This document shows, in pieces, positions 52,371-60,745 of a DNA stretch of 64,000 bases. The stretch is from an uncultured Gemmiger sp. (GTDB lineage: Bacteria; Bacillota; Clostridia; Oscillospirales; Ruminococcaceae), in assembly GCF_934561205.1 (NCBI RefSeq), contig NZ_CAKTFU010000002.1, forward strand, positions 124,001 through 188,000, written 5' to 3'. The translations under genes and the position numbers were made by a program. Under the pieces are notes generated by a model. It saw only the letters and a list, made by a program, of their open reading frames with translations. It ran no database searches and was not told where the DNA came from. Numbering within the stretch: the stretch's first letter is position 1; each line of letters begins with the position of its first letter.

Positions 52371-53192
52371 TTACACAATTTGTCCGTTTTGCAGTTTGAA
52401 TTCAATATGGGTGTCGCGGTACAGGATGACCTTGCTGACGACCTTCTTATAAAAGGTATGTGGGAAGCCATCTGTCGGTTTATACTCGGCACAAGCTTTT
52501 CGTATTTGCATAGTTGCCGGATCGGCATCTCCTGCAGAGCGGAATTCATATTCCAGTTCTGCCCGGTGCAGGATTGCAGCTACAAGGTCATCTTCGTCAA
52601 ACTTATCTGTTGCGATTTTTCGTTGAATTTCTCGATCAAGGCGAGCAGAATCCATGGATCTAACAACAGAGTGGGTATCAGGTGCTCGAATCTGAAGGCT
52701 ATTTTCCTGTAGCCATTTTAACCTTTGAATGATTTCTTCGGATAACACCGCTTCTTCTATCGGTGCGCTCCACATTCTGCACTGTCGGCAATGCCACTGA
52801 TTTGTTTTTCCATGCCAATACAACCTTTCGCCACAGCAGCCACATTGTATATCCTTGCGAAATGGCGCAAGTGCTGCAGAGTACGCCGATGCCTTGGCAG
52901 ACCGAACTTGTGCCGCTTGCCGGAATATTTCTTTCGTGACAATTGGCGGATACCTGTCTGTCCAACAGTAAGTTTCGTTTCCCAAAATGCGGCTTATAGT
53001 ATTTTTATTCCATTCTGCATCATTCTGGTGGTACTCTATGCCTTTGGAGATCATAGACTTAGCAATTTGCTGGAACGTATTTCCTGCAAGGTACGCTGTG
53101 AAAATGTTTTGCACTATTGTCCTCTGCTCTGTGTCTACCACAATGTTGCCGTCTCGAACCGCGTAACCAAACGGAAGGTATCGTTTTTTCAT
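52371..53192 (-). CDS. Serine recombinase-like protein lacking the catalytic domain (273 aa)
   Basis: The protein starts directly with a Recombinase (PF07508) domain: KKRYLPFGYAVRDGNIVVDT, FTAYLAGNTFQQIAKSM, and a zinc ribbon (IQCGCCGERLYWHGK ... WHCRQCRMW). The resolvase domain with the Ser nucleophile is absent and there is no sign of a truncated remnant upstream, because its ATG overlaps the stop of the preceding recombinase gene. It probably contributes DNA recognition as a partner of the two full-length proteins. Confidence 0.85.
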   Translation of the reverse strand: MKKRYLPFGYAVRDGNIVVDTEQRTIVQNIFTAYLAGNTFQQIAKSMISKGIEYHQNDAEWNKNTISRILGNETYCWTDRYPPIVTKEIFRQAAQVRSAKASAYSAALAPFRKDIQCGCCGERLYWHGKTNQWHCRQCRMWSAPIEEAVLSEEIIQRLKWLQENSLQIRAPDTHSVVRSMDSARLDREIQRKIATDKFDEDDLVAAILHRAELEYEFRSAGDADPATMQIRKACAEYKPTDGFPHTFYKKVVSKVILYRDTHIEFKLQNGQIV

Positions 53193-54712
53193 TATCGCTT
53201 CTCCTTCAGATGTAAACCGTTCGGCAGTTCGAATACAAAGGCTTCGTTACTGACAACAATTTTCTTTACAATTGTCCTCATAGCTTCTTCATCAAACTCC
53301 GTCAATGCCGTATGGTTTTGCATATAACAGTCTATTTGTTTTGTTTGATAGAGCGCCTTTTCTGCAGTTCCATTCTGTTTCTGGCAGGTTAGGCACTTTT
53401 TCTTTTCCGCAAGCTGTTGTTCTATTCGGATGCGGCGTTCTTGGTAGGCTGTTTCCTCTATATAACCCTGTGCATGGATACGTGTCAGGTTGTGCAGTTG
53501 CTTTGATATCTGTAATATTTCTGTATGCACCGCGTTACTTGCTTCATTCTGCATACTCTTAATGTCCTGTATTCGCTGCAAGTCGTTAAAGATTGGGAGA
53601 AACAGTGTCGTTCGATTTTCGAAAAGTTTGTTGTACATTGACAAAAATGCCCCATAAAGCTCCGTTTCGTAAACAGGCTTTATGGGGCATTGGGTTGAAT
53701 CCACGATATGCGTCTTGCAGTTCCAGACCCGCACACCATTTGCACGGGTCTTGGGCGAAAGCATTTTTCCACAAAATTGGCAGACAGCCATTTTTGTAAG
53801 CGGATAGCTGTGCATCTGTGAACGATGTGTGCGCTTTTGTGAAAGCAGTGCTTGTACTTTCTCAAAATCTGTCGGCATAATAATGGCAGGATGGCTTTCT
53901 TGGATATAATATTTTGGAAGTTCACTCTTATTGCGTTTCTTTTGCAGGGGTAATGTATCCGGTGTATAGCGTTTTTGGCAGCAGGTATCTCCACGGTACT
54001 TTTCATTGGTAAGAATACTCTGTACTGCGGGAGAATTCCATGCTCCGGCTTCTTTGGAATATTGACTATTCAGCAATTTTGTGATTCTTGCTACACTCTC
54101 CCCTGCCAAATACTGCGCATAAATAAAGCGAACAACAAGAGCTTCAGGTTCATAGGGAATCAATTTGCGGTTTTCTTGTCGATAGCCAAACGGTGTGGAT
54201 GCAGTTACATAGGTTCCGCTCTGCATTCGTTTGCGTATACTCCATTTCATGTTCTTGGAGATGGAGAGTGATTCTTCCTGCGCAACGGAGCAGATCATAC
54301 TGAGAATCATTTCGCCGTTGGCAGTTTCGGTGTCAAAGCCTTCTTTTTCAAAAACAACTGTTACACCAAGTCTTTTCATTTCGCGCACCGATGCCAGCGC
54401 ATCCGCTGTGTTGCGGTCAAATCGGGATGCCGATTTGACCAGAACGCGGTCAATCAGCCCTGCGCGGCAGTCATCCAACAAACGGTTGAACTGCTCACGG
54501 TGTTTCGTGCTGGTGCCGGTAATGCCTTCATCGGCATAGATTCCGGCGAAATCCCAGTTTGGATTTTCCTGTATCAGATGGGTATAATAGTCCACCTGCA
54601 CGGACAGCGAGTTTAGCTGATCCTCGGAATCACTGCTGACGCGGGCATAGGCCGCCACGCGAAGGCGCTTCGGCTGTTGTTGTATCGGCTGAATAACTTG
54701 GACTTGCGGCAT
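53192..54712 (-). CDS. Large serine recombinase 3 (506 aa)
   Basis: Full-length recombinase: resolvase domain with catalytic Ser26 in VAAYARVSSDSEDQ and RVLVKSASRFDRNTADAL, recombinase domain (about 175-270, FGYRQENRKLIPYEPEA), a zinc ribbon (AVCQFCGKMLSPKTR ... WNCKTHIVDSTQCP) and a C-terminal coiled coil (about 390-450). It is the first gene of the three. Moderately different from recombinase 1, so the set is not a recent tandem duplication. Confidence 0.94.
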   Translation of the reverse strand: MPQVQVIQPIQQQPKRLRVAAYARVSSDSEDQLNSLSVQVDYYTHLIQENPNWDFAGIYADEGITGTSTKHREQFNRLLDDCRAGLIDRVLVKSASRFDRNTADALASVREMKRLGVTVVFEKEGFDTETANGEMILSMICSVAQEESLSISKNMKWSIRKRMQSGTYVTASTPFGYRQENRKLIPYEPEALVVRFIYAQYLAGESVARITKLLNSQYSKEAGAWNSPAVQSILTNEKYRGDTCCQKRYTPDTLPLQKKRNKSELPKYYIQESHPAIIMPTDFEKVQALLSQKRTHRSQMHSYPLTKMAVCQFCGKMLSPKTRANGVRVWNCKTHIVDSTQCPIKPVYETELYGAFLSMYNKLFENRTTLFLPIFNDLQRIQDIKSMQNEASNAVHTEILQISKQLHNLTRIHAQGYIEETAYQERRIRIEQQLAEKKKCLTCQKQNGTAEKALYQTKQIDCYMQNHTALTEFDEEAMRTIVKKIVVSNEAFVFELPNGLHLKEKR

Positions 54713-54801
54713 ACTATTTCCTCCGAGTTTGACGCTGTGACATTCTTTTTGTCACATACAACATACCCGAAAGGCAGGTCAAAAGCTATTCACGAGAACC
54801 A

Positions 54802-54969
54802 CTAAACTTCTCGGCGCAAAACGCCGCATTTCCGGGCATAACCAACATTCGTGCGCTGGCAGATGTCCCTAGGCAATCTTCCGTTTGCGGCAGCGGATAC
54901 CAGCGCGGCATAGGCCAGTGCATATTTCAGCTCCTGTTCCAGCCTTACGGGAAACGGGTCAATCTGCAT
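54802..54969 (-). CDS. Small protein (55 aa) downstream of the resolvase-like genes
   Basis: The frame MQIDPFPVRLEQELKYALAY continues to VGYARKCGVLRREV. It starts inside the end of the 140-residue resolvase-like gene (overlap of 11 bases), as coupled genes do, and codes for a plausible helical protein. No family recognised. The following 54713-54801 stretch carries only the leader of the recombinase operon. Confidence 0.5.
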   Translation of the reverse strand: MQIDPFPVRLEQELKYALAYAALVSAAANGRLPRDICQRTNVGYARKCGVLRREV

Positions 54970-55381
54970 CGACAGCCACCTCCCACGGCACTCTTTTTCC
55001 GGTTCGCGCGGTACGAGCCAGAATCCGACTCTCCAGCCCCGTCAGATAGAGTTCATATTGTAGATTGGTCTCGGTCGTAATCAGTACGGCACCGTAATTT
55101 TGCAAAAAGCGCAGGATGCGGTACAAGGTTGTAATGTCGTGGCTCAACCGGTCAAGGCTCTGCACCATGACGGCGTTGGCACGCCCCTGCTGCACAGCGG
55201 TGAGCATGGCGAACAAATCAGGTCGCCAGAATTCGGTACCGCACTTTTGCTCCATGCAGGAGTTGACAATGATATAGCCGCGCCTGTCGGCTTCGCGCAT
55301 GACATCTGCCAGCTGTTCTTCCAATGCGGGCAGGTTCGGTGCGGCGCTGCGGGCAAAAGCCCAAACTTTATATTCTGTCAT
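54959..55381 (-). CDS. Stand-alone resolvase-fold protein with Ala at the catalytic position (140 aa)
   Basis: It aligns by eye with serine recombinase N-domains: EYKVWAFARSAAPNLPALEEQ, then DLFAMLTAVQQGRANAVMVQ and SLDRLSHDITTLYRIL. The usual YxRVS becomes FARSA, so Ala13 stands where the nucleophilic Ser should be (a Ser is shifted one place earlier). There is no DNA-binding or zinc-ribbon domain. A catalytically silent dimerisation partner is plausible. It pairs with the next gene, which has the same substitution. Confidence 0.7.
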   Translation of the reverse strand: MTEYKVWAFARSAAPNLPALEEQLADVMREADRRGYIIVNSCMEQKCGTEFWRPDLFAMLTAVQQGRANAVMVQSLDRLSHDITTLYRILRFLQNYGAVLITTETNLQYELYLTGLESRILARTARTGKRVPWEVAVDAD

Positions 55382-55390
55382 GGGTGTACC

Positions 55391-55837
55391 TCAGAATTGA
55401 TCCATCAGCGGGAGTCGAACATCAAAGCGCGGCTTGCCGAACGATGCCCGCGTGAAGCGGTCACCGACAAAGCGTTTCAACCCGCTGTTGACGAGTTCGG
55501 CGTTCAGGTCACATTCGGTGGTGATGAGGTAGACATCATTCTGGCGCAGTATCTCAATGACACCCACCAGTATGTAGCTGTTGCGGCTGATTTGCTCCAA
55601 ATCGCGCACTATCACGGCTTCAATCCGACCGTTCTCTACTGCGTCCAGCATAGAGCGCAGACCGATGCGGTCTTTCAATGTATTGCCGCTGCAATGGTCA
55701 AAAGATGTGCCGCGCACAAGAAAGCCGTGCCCTGCTGCTTCGTCGATAAGGTCATACAGTCGGTCAAAGGCAATGCGCGGATCGCTGTTGGCGCACCGCA
55801 CATAAATCCAGACATCGTGGTTTCGCATAAGGTACAT
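55391..55837 (-). CDS. Stand-alone resolvase-fold protein with Ala at the catalytic position (148 aa)
   Basis: A paralogue of the 140-residue neighbour: DVWIYVRCANSDPRIAFDRL, SMLDAVENGRIEAVIVRDLE, QISRNSYILVGVIEIL. The nucleophile motif reads YVRCA, with Ala16 in place of Ser and a Cys before it. No C-terminal DNA-binding domain. It lies 15 bases downstream of the helicase gene. Function unknown; regulation of the large recombinases is a testable idea. Confidence 0.7.
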   Translation of the reverse strand: MYLMRNHDVWIYVRCANSDPRIAFDRLYDLIDEAAGHGFLVRGTSFDHCSGNTLKDRIGLRSMLDAVENGRIEAVIVRDLEQISRNSYILVGVIEILRQNDVYLITTECDLNAELVNSGLKRFVGDRFTRASFGKPRFDVRLPLMDQF

Positions 55838-55852
55838 CGCAGATTCCTCTTT

Positions 55853-57772
55853 TCACAAAAAGTAATCCGGGCGCTTCTGCTCCCGGATGAATTGCTGCAC
55901 ATCTTCGATTTTCTCGGTGATTGGGCAAGTCGGCAGTGCTGCCAGCGCGGCGTCATGGTACTTGCCGCCGATGCCTGCGCGTTCGTCCAGAATTGCCACC
56001 ACACAGGAGTCTTGCTCGGTACGGATGGCACGACCAAAACCCTGCCGTAGCTTCTTCTGCATTTCGGGGATGATTTCGGCGTTTATGTAATCCCGCAGGT
56101 TCGGATAGTGTCGGCGTTCGTAATCGCTGACCGGGTCGGGTATCGGGAACGGCAGCTTGGCGATAATCAGCAAAGACACCATATCGCCGGGAAAGTCGAT
56201 GCCCTCCCAGCAGGAGCCAGCAGCAAACAGCACACCATTGCCGGATTGCTTGAACTGCTGGATGATTTTGCCGCCGTTGCGCCATGCCTGATAGGTCGGG
56301 TATGTCCATTGACCGTCCGTCAGCGCGCGGACTTCCGCCATCTGGCGGTACGCTGTGAACAACACCAGCGCATGACCGTGGCAAGCATCCACCAATCGGA
56401 CGATTTCCTCTGCCATTTTGCGGTTGTCCATTCGCGTTTTTACGCGCGGCGGAAAGTATAACAGACATTTTTTCTTGTAGTTAAACGGAGAATCTGCGCA
56501 GAAATGGCGCAAGGGGTGATAGGTTGTCAGCCCCAAAAGCTGTTCCGTGTGGCTGAAATCTCCGGCTGCCGCCAGTGTTCCGGAGGTCAGAATTGCGGGT
56601 TCGCGTGTGTTCCAGAGCGCACTGCGGAGCAGCTGCGGTACGCGGCTGCTGGCTGCGCAGAACGTGGGCTGCCCGTCGGCATCATAGTCGATGTAGAGGA
56701 TGCGCGTTGGTACCTCCAAAAGAAAAAGGCGCAGCAGACTTTCGACTTCTCCCAGCCTGTTCAGCAGGTATCGCGGCACATCCGGCAAACCGCCGGCATT
56801 TTGCAACAGTGCTGTACAGTCGATGAGCGCAGCGCGGCGGAACGGCGTAAGCAGGAACGGTTCGCTCGCTTTTCCTCGCAGCTTGGAAAGCCCCTGCGTG
56901 CAGGAGAACGACAGCGTAAGAAACGCCGTCCGCAGCTGTCTGGCAAAATCCTTGTAGTGCGCCTGTTGTAATAAAAGGCACAATTCATCCATGTTGTGCT
57001 GGGATAGTGTTTCCGTGTACATCTGGCGAGCGGCATCGGGCAACTTGTGCGCTTCATCCACCACCAACGCCTGATAGCTGCGCAGGAGCAGTGGTCTATC
57101 TTCCTGCCGGTGCGATGCGTCAGCCAGCAGATAATTGTGATTGCAAATTTGGATGTCGGGTTTCATGGAATCCCGCAAGTATTGCTGGTAGCGGCAATCC
57201 AAGCGCATGAAGCAATCGCGTGGGCAGGACTGCGGCACACAAATGCGGCAGCGGTCATACCGGGAAAGTTCCGGGATATGATCCATGTCCAAAATATTTT
57301 CTGCAATGTGCAGGCTGCTTTTCTCCCGCGTTCGTTTCGGATGCACCAGCGATGCTCTCTCGGCAAGGCGGGCATCGCAGACAAAACGCTCTTTGCCCTT
57401 GCGGACAACAGCCGTGATAGGTTCGCGGATGATGCCCTCGCCCAGCAAAACAGCGGACAAGTCGGGTAAGTATTCAGTGAGAATTGCGTCCTGCAACGCA
57501 ACGCTGGAGGTAGAAATAACGATGGGCAGTTTCATTCGTTCGGGACGATTCATCTGCCAAAAAATACAGCCCACGAGGTAGGCCAGCGTTTTGCCGGTAC
57601 CCACGCCTGCTTCGCACAGGGAAATTTCCTTATTATATAAAGTATCTAAAACTTCATGGCAAAGCGCGACTTGTTCCTCGCGCACCGCCATGCCGTGCCG
57701 GGGCAAAATCTCCCGGAAAATTTTCTCGGCCATGCGGTGGGATTCCGCATAGCCTGTCGGATAGGTTTGCAT
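55853..57772 (-). CDS. DinG/XPD-like superfamily 2 DNA helicase
   Basis: A 639-residue helicase: Walker A EAGVGTGKTLAYL near residue 53, four clustered Cys that should hold an Fe-S cluster (CRICVPQSCPRDCFMRLDC), the DEAH box ALVVDEAHKLPDAA, motif V/VI at AAGSCWEGIDFPGD and QGFGRAIRTEQDSC. DinG-type enzymes unwind 5'-3' at forks, D-loops and R-loops. Start at 57772 after AGAGGTG; a longer frame upstream has no ribosome site. Element-borne copies may help element replication. Confidence 0.92.
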   Translation of the reverse strand: MQTYPTGYAESHRMAEKIFREILPRHGMAVREEQVALCHEVLDTLYNKEISLCEAGVGTGKTLAYLVGCIFWQMNRPERMKLPIVISTSSVALQDAILTEYLPDLSAVLLGEGIIREPITAVVRKGKERFVCDARLAERASLVHPKRTREKSSLHIAENILDMDHIPELSRYDRCRICVPQSCPRDCFMRLDCRYQQYLRDSMKPDIQICNHNYLLADASHRQEDRPLLLRSYQALVVDEAHKLPDAARQMYTETLSQHNMDELCLLLQQAHYKDFARQLRTAFLTLSFSCTQGLSKLRGKASEPFLLTPFRRAALIDCTALLQNAGGLPDVPRYLLNRLGEVESLLRLFLLEVPTRILYIDYDADGQPTFCAASSRVPQLLRSALWNTREPAILTSGTLAAAGDFSHTEQLLGLTTYHPLRHFCADSPFNYKKKCLLYFPPRVKTRMDNRKMAEEIVRLVDACHGHALVLFTAYRQMAEVRALTDGQWTYPTYQAWRNGGKIIQQFKQSGNGVLFAAGSCWEGIDFPGDMVSLLIIAKLPFPIPDPVSDYERRHYPNLRDYINAEIIPEMQKKLRQGFGRAIRTEQDSCVVAILDERAGIGGKYHDAALAALPTCPITEKIEDVQQFIREQKRPDYFL

Positions 57773-58140
57773 TGGTTTACACCTCTGTTTTCCATCCCGA
57801 TAAAGGCAAAATGATGCGCAGCAGTTGTAAAAAGCTGCTGCGCACGATTTGCCTTGATCGGCAAATTTTATAGTTCGATGTGTGCCACATTTGCCGCCCG
57901 CACCCCTGACACCGGGAACACAACAGGCAGGGTGTTGGCACACCCGTTCACTGACTCCGCCGGAGTCTTACTGCTTACAACTCCGGCTCGGTCACCCCCT
58001 CTGACGCTGGAGGCCGCTGGCGTATCATTGTACTCTCTCCCACCGCAATTCCGGTTTGCCAAACCGCCCACTGGGGCTTGCCGGGAAAAAAACGTACCTG
58101 TTATGCTGGATATTCGGTTGTCAAGGTTCCGACAACACAG
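57773..58140. other. Gap without a supported gene
   Basis: About 370 bases between the helicase and the HTH gene. A 67-codon minus-strand frame (57868-58071) begins at GTG with no ribosome site and a 139-codon plus-strand frame runs across it; neither shows a recognisable domain. The plus strand contains GGATATTCGGTTGTCAAGG, of a kind I associate with leaders in Clostridial elements, but I cannot define a function. Confidence 0.4.
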
Positions 58141-58467
58141 CTATGACCATGTTGGAGCAAAGTTGAGCAGTAAACCGTGGAGTATCTCAGAATCCCTTCC
58201 TGTCAAAGTATATGATAAGCGACTCAAAAGTTGTTGCTCCTCTTTCGTGAGATATACCCGTCTGGGAAGGTGACTATCATCTATGTAAACACCTCCGCTG
58301 TATCTTCCTCGAACCAAAACAATTGGATATACGAGAGAGAGATGGTCGATATCGCGTTGGATAGTCCTGACAGAAACACCAAATTCTGAAGCTAAGTTCA
58401 TCATAGTATCATGCTTGCGCACAGCTAACCGTCGAATCAGTTCGGTTCGTCGTTCACTTGTTTCCAA
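58141..58467 (-). CDS. Small HTH-domain regulator of integrative elements (108 aa)
   Basis: A 108-residue protein with a DeoR/HTH_11-type helix-turn-helix (TSERRTELIRRLAVRKHDTM, NLASEFGVSVRTIQRDIDHL) and a C-terminal helical part (YLTKEEQQLLSRLSYTLTGR). Proteins of this size and pattern recur at the edge of integrative elements in Firmicutes. I start it at TTG 58467 because GAGGGGG lies eight bases upstream; an earlier start at 58575 would give 36 extra residues without support. Confidence 0.8.
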   Translation of the reverse strand: METSERRTELIRRLAVRKHDTMMNLASEFGVSVRTIQRDIDHLSLVYPIVLVRGRYSGGVYIDDSHLPRRVYLTKEEQQLLSRLSYTLTGRDSEILHGLLLNFAPTWS

Positions 58468-58511
58468 CAGATTTTCCCCCTCAACTTTAGCTCTGGGGGT
58501 ATTGTATTCGC

Positions 58512-58538
58512 TATATAAGACAGCACCTGTCTTATATA
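58512..58538. promoter_or_regulatory. 27-base perfect inverted repeat before the HTH gene
   Basis: TATATAAGACAG-cac-CTGTCTTATATA, arms of 12 bases with a three-base spacer, 45 bases upstream of the HTH start. Position and symmetry suggest an operator, probably for the HTH protein itself. It could also form a hairpin in the leader RNA. Confidence 0.65.
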
Positions 58539-58678
58539 AAATTACCGTCCCAAAATATTTTTCGGCGCCATCCATACAACGTATGTCAAGACTGGTTTTT
58601 GCAGCCTTGTTTCTAATTATTCAACAAAAAGAACCCGCCGCATACGGGATGCGACGGGCTTGAAACGACAGGGATGTT

Positions 58679-58831
58679 TTACTTTTTATCTTGCGGCTGC
58701 GGCAAAGGTTTTTCAGGGCGGTGGGGTTGGTAAGTCCAAAAAACAATGCATGGATCTGCGGATTCATGACGAATGGCCGATTAAATAACCTTACTCAGAC
58801 TTTTGTTCAAGAAGTTTTCCTTTGTTTTTAT
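58679..58831 (-). pseudogene. Degenerate agrD-like autoinducing peptide precursor
   Basis: Reading from ATA at 58831 gives (M)KTKENFLNKSLSKVI, a TAA at 58781-58783, then SAIRHESADPCIVFWTYQP and HRPEKPLPQPQDKK. The C-terminal part has the AgrD layout: a Cys-led five-residue ring (CIVFW) followed by a Pro-rich leader tail. The expected start position (GAGAGG seven bases upstream) is ATA rather than ATG, and the frame is cut by the stop at codon 17. It lies 41 bases after agrB. Two independent defects argue for a pseudogene. Confidence 0.65.
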
Positions 58832-58872
58832 ACAAAGCCTCTCTTTCCATTTATATAAATTTATTTGGGGAC

Positions 58873-59331
58873 TTACTGAATTCCTATTCCGACTTTTGAT
58901 AAAATAATCAGAAAAACAGCAACAGTCTTTGCCATAATCATTGTATTAGCAAAAGAAGGTTTCGGCACAATCAGGACACATATAAATAGGCTGTATATCA
59001 TAAACCTTTTATAGACTGCTTTTTTCATAGTTTGAAGTTCTTCGAAACTACAGTGAATTTCTGAGTTATTGCAGGGTGCAAATACAAGGATAATTGCCGT
59101 TGATAAAACCCAAAGTATATACGAAACCACTGATATATTAGATAGCAATCGACAAATAATAAACAGCGAGAGATATTCAAAAAACAAGGAAAAAACAAAG
59201 CAAGATAACTTTGTTGGCATGTGCAGCCCATTCGTTTTTTCGCGCAAAAAGCCAATCCCAAATTCAAGGTCAATACATATAGAAAAGGTGCTACCATAGT
59301 ACCCAAGTTGATAAGTATAACAAAACCACAA
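58873..59331 (-). pseudogene. agrB-like peptidase, shortened at the N-terminus
   Basis: AgrB membrane peptidases trim AgrD and close its thiolactone ring. The catalytic pair is visible with correct spacing: His and Cys in NGLHMPTKLSCFVFS (H-x6-C, like His77 and Cys84 of the S. aureus protein). C-terminal helices are intact (YILWVLSTAIILVFAPCNNS ... AVFLIILSKVGIG). Only about 47 open codons precede the His instead of roughly 75 and no ATG is in frame; an ATG with a ribosome site at 59343 belongs to another frame. So translation is doubtful. Confidence 0.65.
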
Positions 59332-59390
59332 AGGTTCATAAAACTCCGTTGCAATGTATAATTAAGCGCTTTCTATATATATTAAAGCAA

Positions 59391-59438
59391 ATTATAAGAC
59401 TTACGCCAGTTTTTTGTAGTAAAATGGGAGTTTTTTGT
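59391..59438 (-). promoter_or_regulatory. LytTR-type direct repeats and promoter upstream of agrB-agrD
   Basis: On the minus strand ACAAAAAACT occurs twice with a 21-base period (plus 59429-59438 and 59408-59417), and a TATAAT (plus 59391-59396) lies 11 bases after the second copy with only a weak -35. Repeats two helical turns apart ahead of a poor -35 are typical of LytTR activators such as AgrA. Confidence 0.6.
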
Positions 59439-60745
59439 CACGAAATAGAAGTATTCAAAAAGTCCGTTGAAAATTCAAACCACCCATTTTCATAATTTAA
59501 TGCGTAGACCGAATGGTACTTTTTCAGTGTGGTTTGCACATTTTGCAGACCATAGCCGTGATAGGACGGATCTTCTTTGGTCGTAACCGGAAGCCTGCCC
59601 GGCAAGAGATCCACCGGTAAAGTTCGGTTGCGGACACCGTAGAACAGTTCGCCGTCCTCCAGCAAAAGTTGTACATAAATTTGTCTGTCTGCCGCCGGAA
59701 GTTTTTCGCAAGCCTCAATGGCGTTATCCAACGTGTTGCTGATAATTACCGTTAAATCGACCAAATTGATGGTTACCGCTGACAAATCATTGACACGGAA
59801 TTGGATATCAATCCCCCGATTTTTAGCCATAAGCGCCTTTTGGTTCAACAGCGCATCCAACGCTGTATGATGCGTGTTCACAAGCAAAAGACGCTTGGTT
59901 TGTTCTGTCTGCAAGCTATGCAGGTAGGTTCGTATCATGCCAACATCACAATTTTCCTGCGACAGCATCGCAGCCAATGTATCCAGGTGCGCCCTGAAAT
60001 CATGCGATAGCTTTCTCTGCTGCGCGTAAGCTGCACTTAGGGCTTCTATGCTCTCTTGTTGTGCATTGGATTTTGTTTGCAACGCGATGGTTTCTTCACG
60101 AAAATGCACATTTTGCTCCATCCGGCTGACCAAAAGTAAAGCCGCTATTTGCATACAAATAATAAAAGAGGAGCAAACAAATAGCGGGAGTGACGATATC
60201 TTTTCTTTCTGAAAGCAAACACGAAAGAAGAAAATCAATAAGACGCTTACTGCGGAAAGCGCCGCCGGAACACTGTACCATATCCAGTTTTCCGTTTGCG
60301 CGTGTCTGTGTTTTCGTTGTGTTTTTTGCAAATAGCAGACCGTACCAATTGCGAAATGTTCAAGAAATGTCAATGAAAGTCCAACATTATGAGTGGCGTA
60401 AACGTTTATTTTTGAAAGCAAAAGGGAAAACGTAAACATTAAATTATCCTTACAGCATGGCAGAGCATAAAAAATAACGGCGATATAGAAACTGAATATT
60501 TTGCTTCCCCCATAAAGAAGTCTGTGGAGCAAATAAAACATACCCATGACAAAGGGTAATTGCCAAGAGCTTGCCATAAAAAGGTATGATGTGTTCAAAA
60601 ACGTGGCCGTAAGAAAAACAAAAGCTGCCACGATCATCCAATGTACAGCATTTTTTCTTTTTCTTTGCGAAAATGCGTCAAACAAAAAAATGGCTGCTAT
60701 GTAATCCATTCCTGTCCATAAGTAGTTGCGAAAGAATTCACTCAT
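59438..60745 (-). CDS. agrC: AgrC-like sensor histidine kinase (GHKS family)
   Basis: A 435-residue kinase with about six N-terminal membrane helices (about 1-200), a coiled segment, and an HPK10-type kinase core: phosphoacceptor His in KLSHDFRAHLDTL, N box in VIISNTLDNAIEAC and G box in HGYGLQNVQTTL. It would sense an autoinducing peptide outside the cell. Its ATG overlaps the response-regulator stop. The frame is complete although the peptide genes downstream are damaged. Confidence 0.88.
   Translation of the reverse strand: MSEFFRNYLWTGMDYIAAIFLFDAFSQRKRKNAVHWMIVAAFVFLTATFLNTSYLFMASSWQLPFVMGMFYLLHRLLYGGSKIFSFYIAVIFYALPCCKDNLMFTFSLLLSKINVYATHNVGLSLTFLEHFAIGTVCYLQKTQRKHRHAQTENWIWYSVPAALSAVSVLLIFFFRVCFQKEKISSLPLFVCSSFIICMQIAALLLVSRMEQNVHFREETIALQTKSNAQQESIEALSAAYAQQRKLSHDFRAHLDTLAAMLSQENCDVGMIRTYLHSLQTEQTKRLLLVNTHHTALDALLNQKALMAKNRGIDIQFRVNDLSAVTINLVDLTVIISNTLDNAIEACEKLPAADRQIYVQLLLEDGELFYGVRNRTLPVDLLPGRLPVTTKEDPSYHGYGLQNVQTTLKKYHSVYALNYENGWFEFSTDFLNTSIS

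Larger units (their letters stand above)
50655..58600. mobile_element. Serine-recombinase-bearing integrative element or its remnant (limits approximate)
   Basis: Contiguous minus-strand genes: HTH protein, DinG-like helicase, two resolvase-fold proteins, a small protein and three large serine recombinases, ending in tandem terminators. The content is typical of integrative elements of Clostridia. No relaxase, coupling protein or secretion genes are in the window and I could not find att sites by eye, so extent and mobility are open; the element may also be a trimmed remnant. Confidence 0.55.

Noticed and set aside
58131-58160. ACAGCTATGACCATG, identical to the lacZ start used in cloning vectors
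   Set aside because: Only 15 bases match and the sequence on both sides differs from vector, while it overlaps the end of the HTH gene; treated as chance.
57854-58273. 139-codon plus-strand frame
   Set aside because: It crosses the end of the HTH gene, has no ribosome site and no recognisable domain.
59025-59354. 109-codon minus-strand frame with an ATG and ribosome site over agrB
   Set aside because: It lacks AgrB features; the catalytic His and Cys and the helices lie in the other frame. It may show how agrB lost its start.
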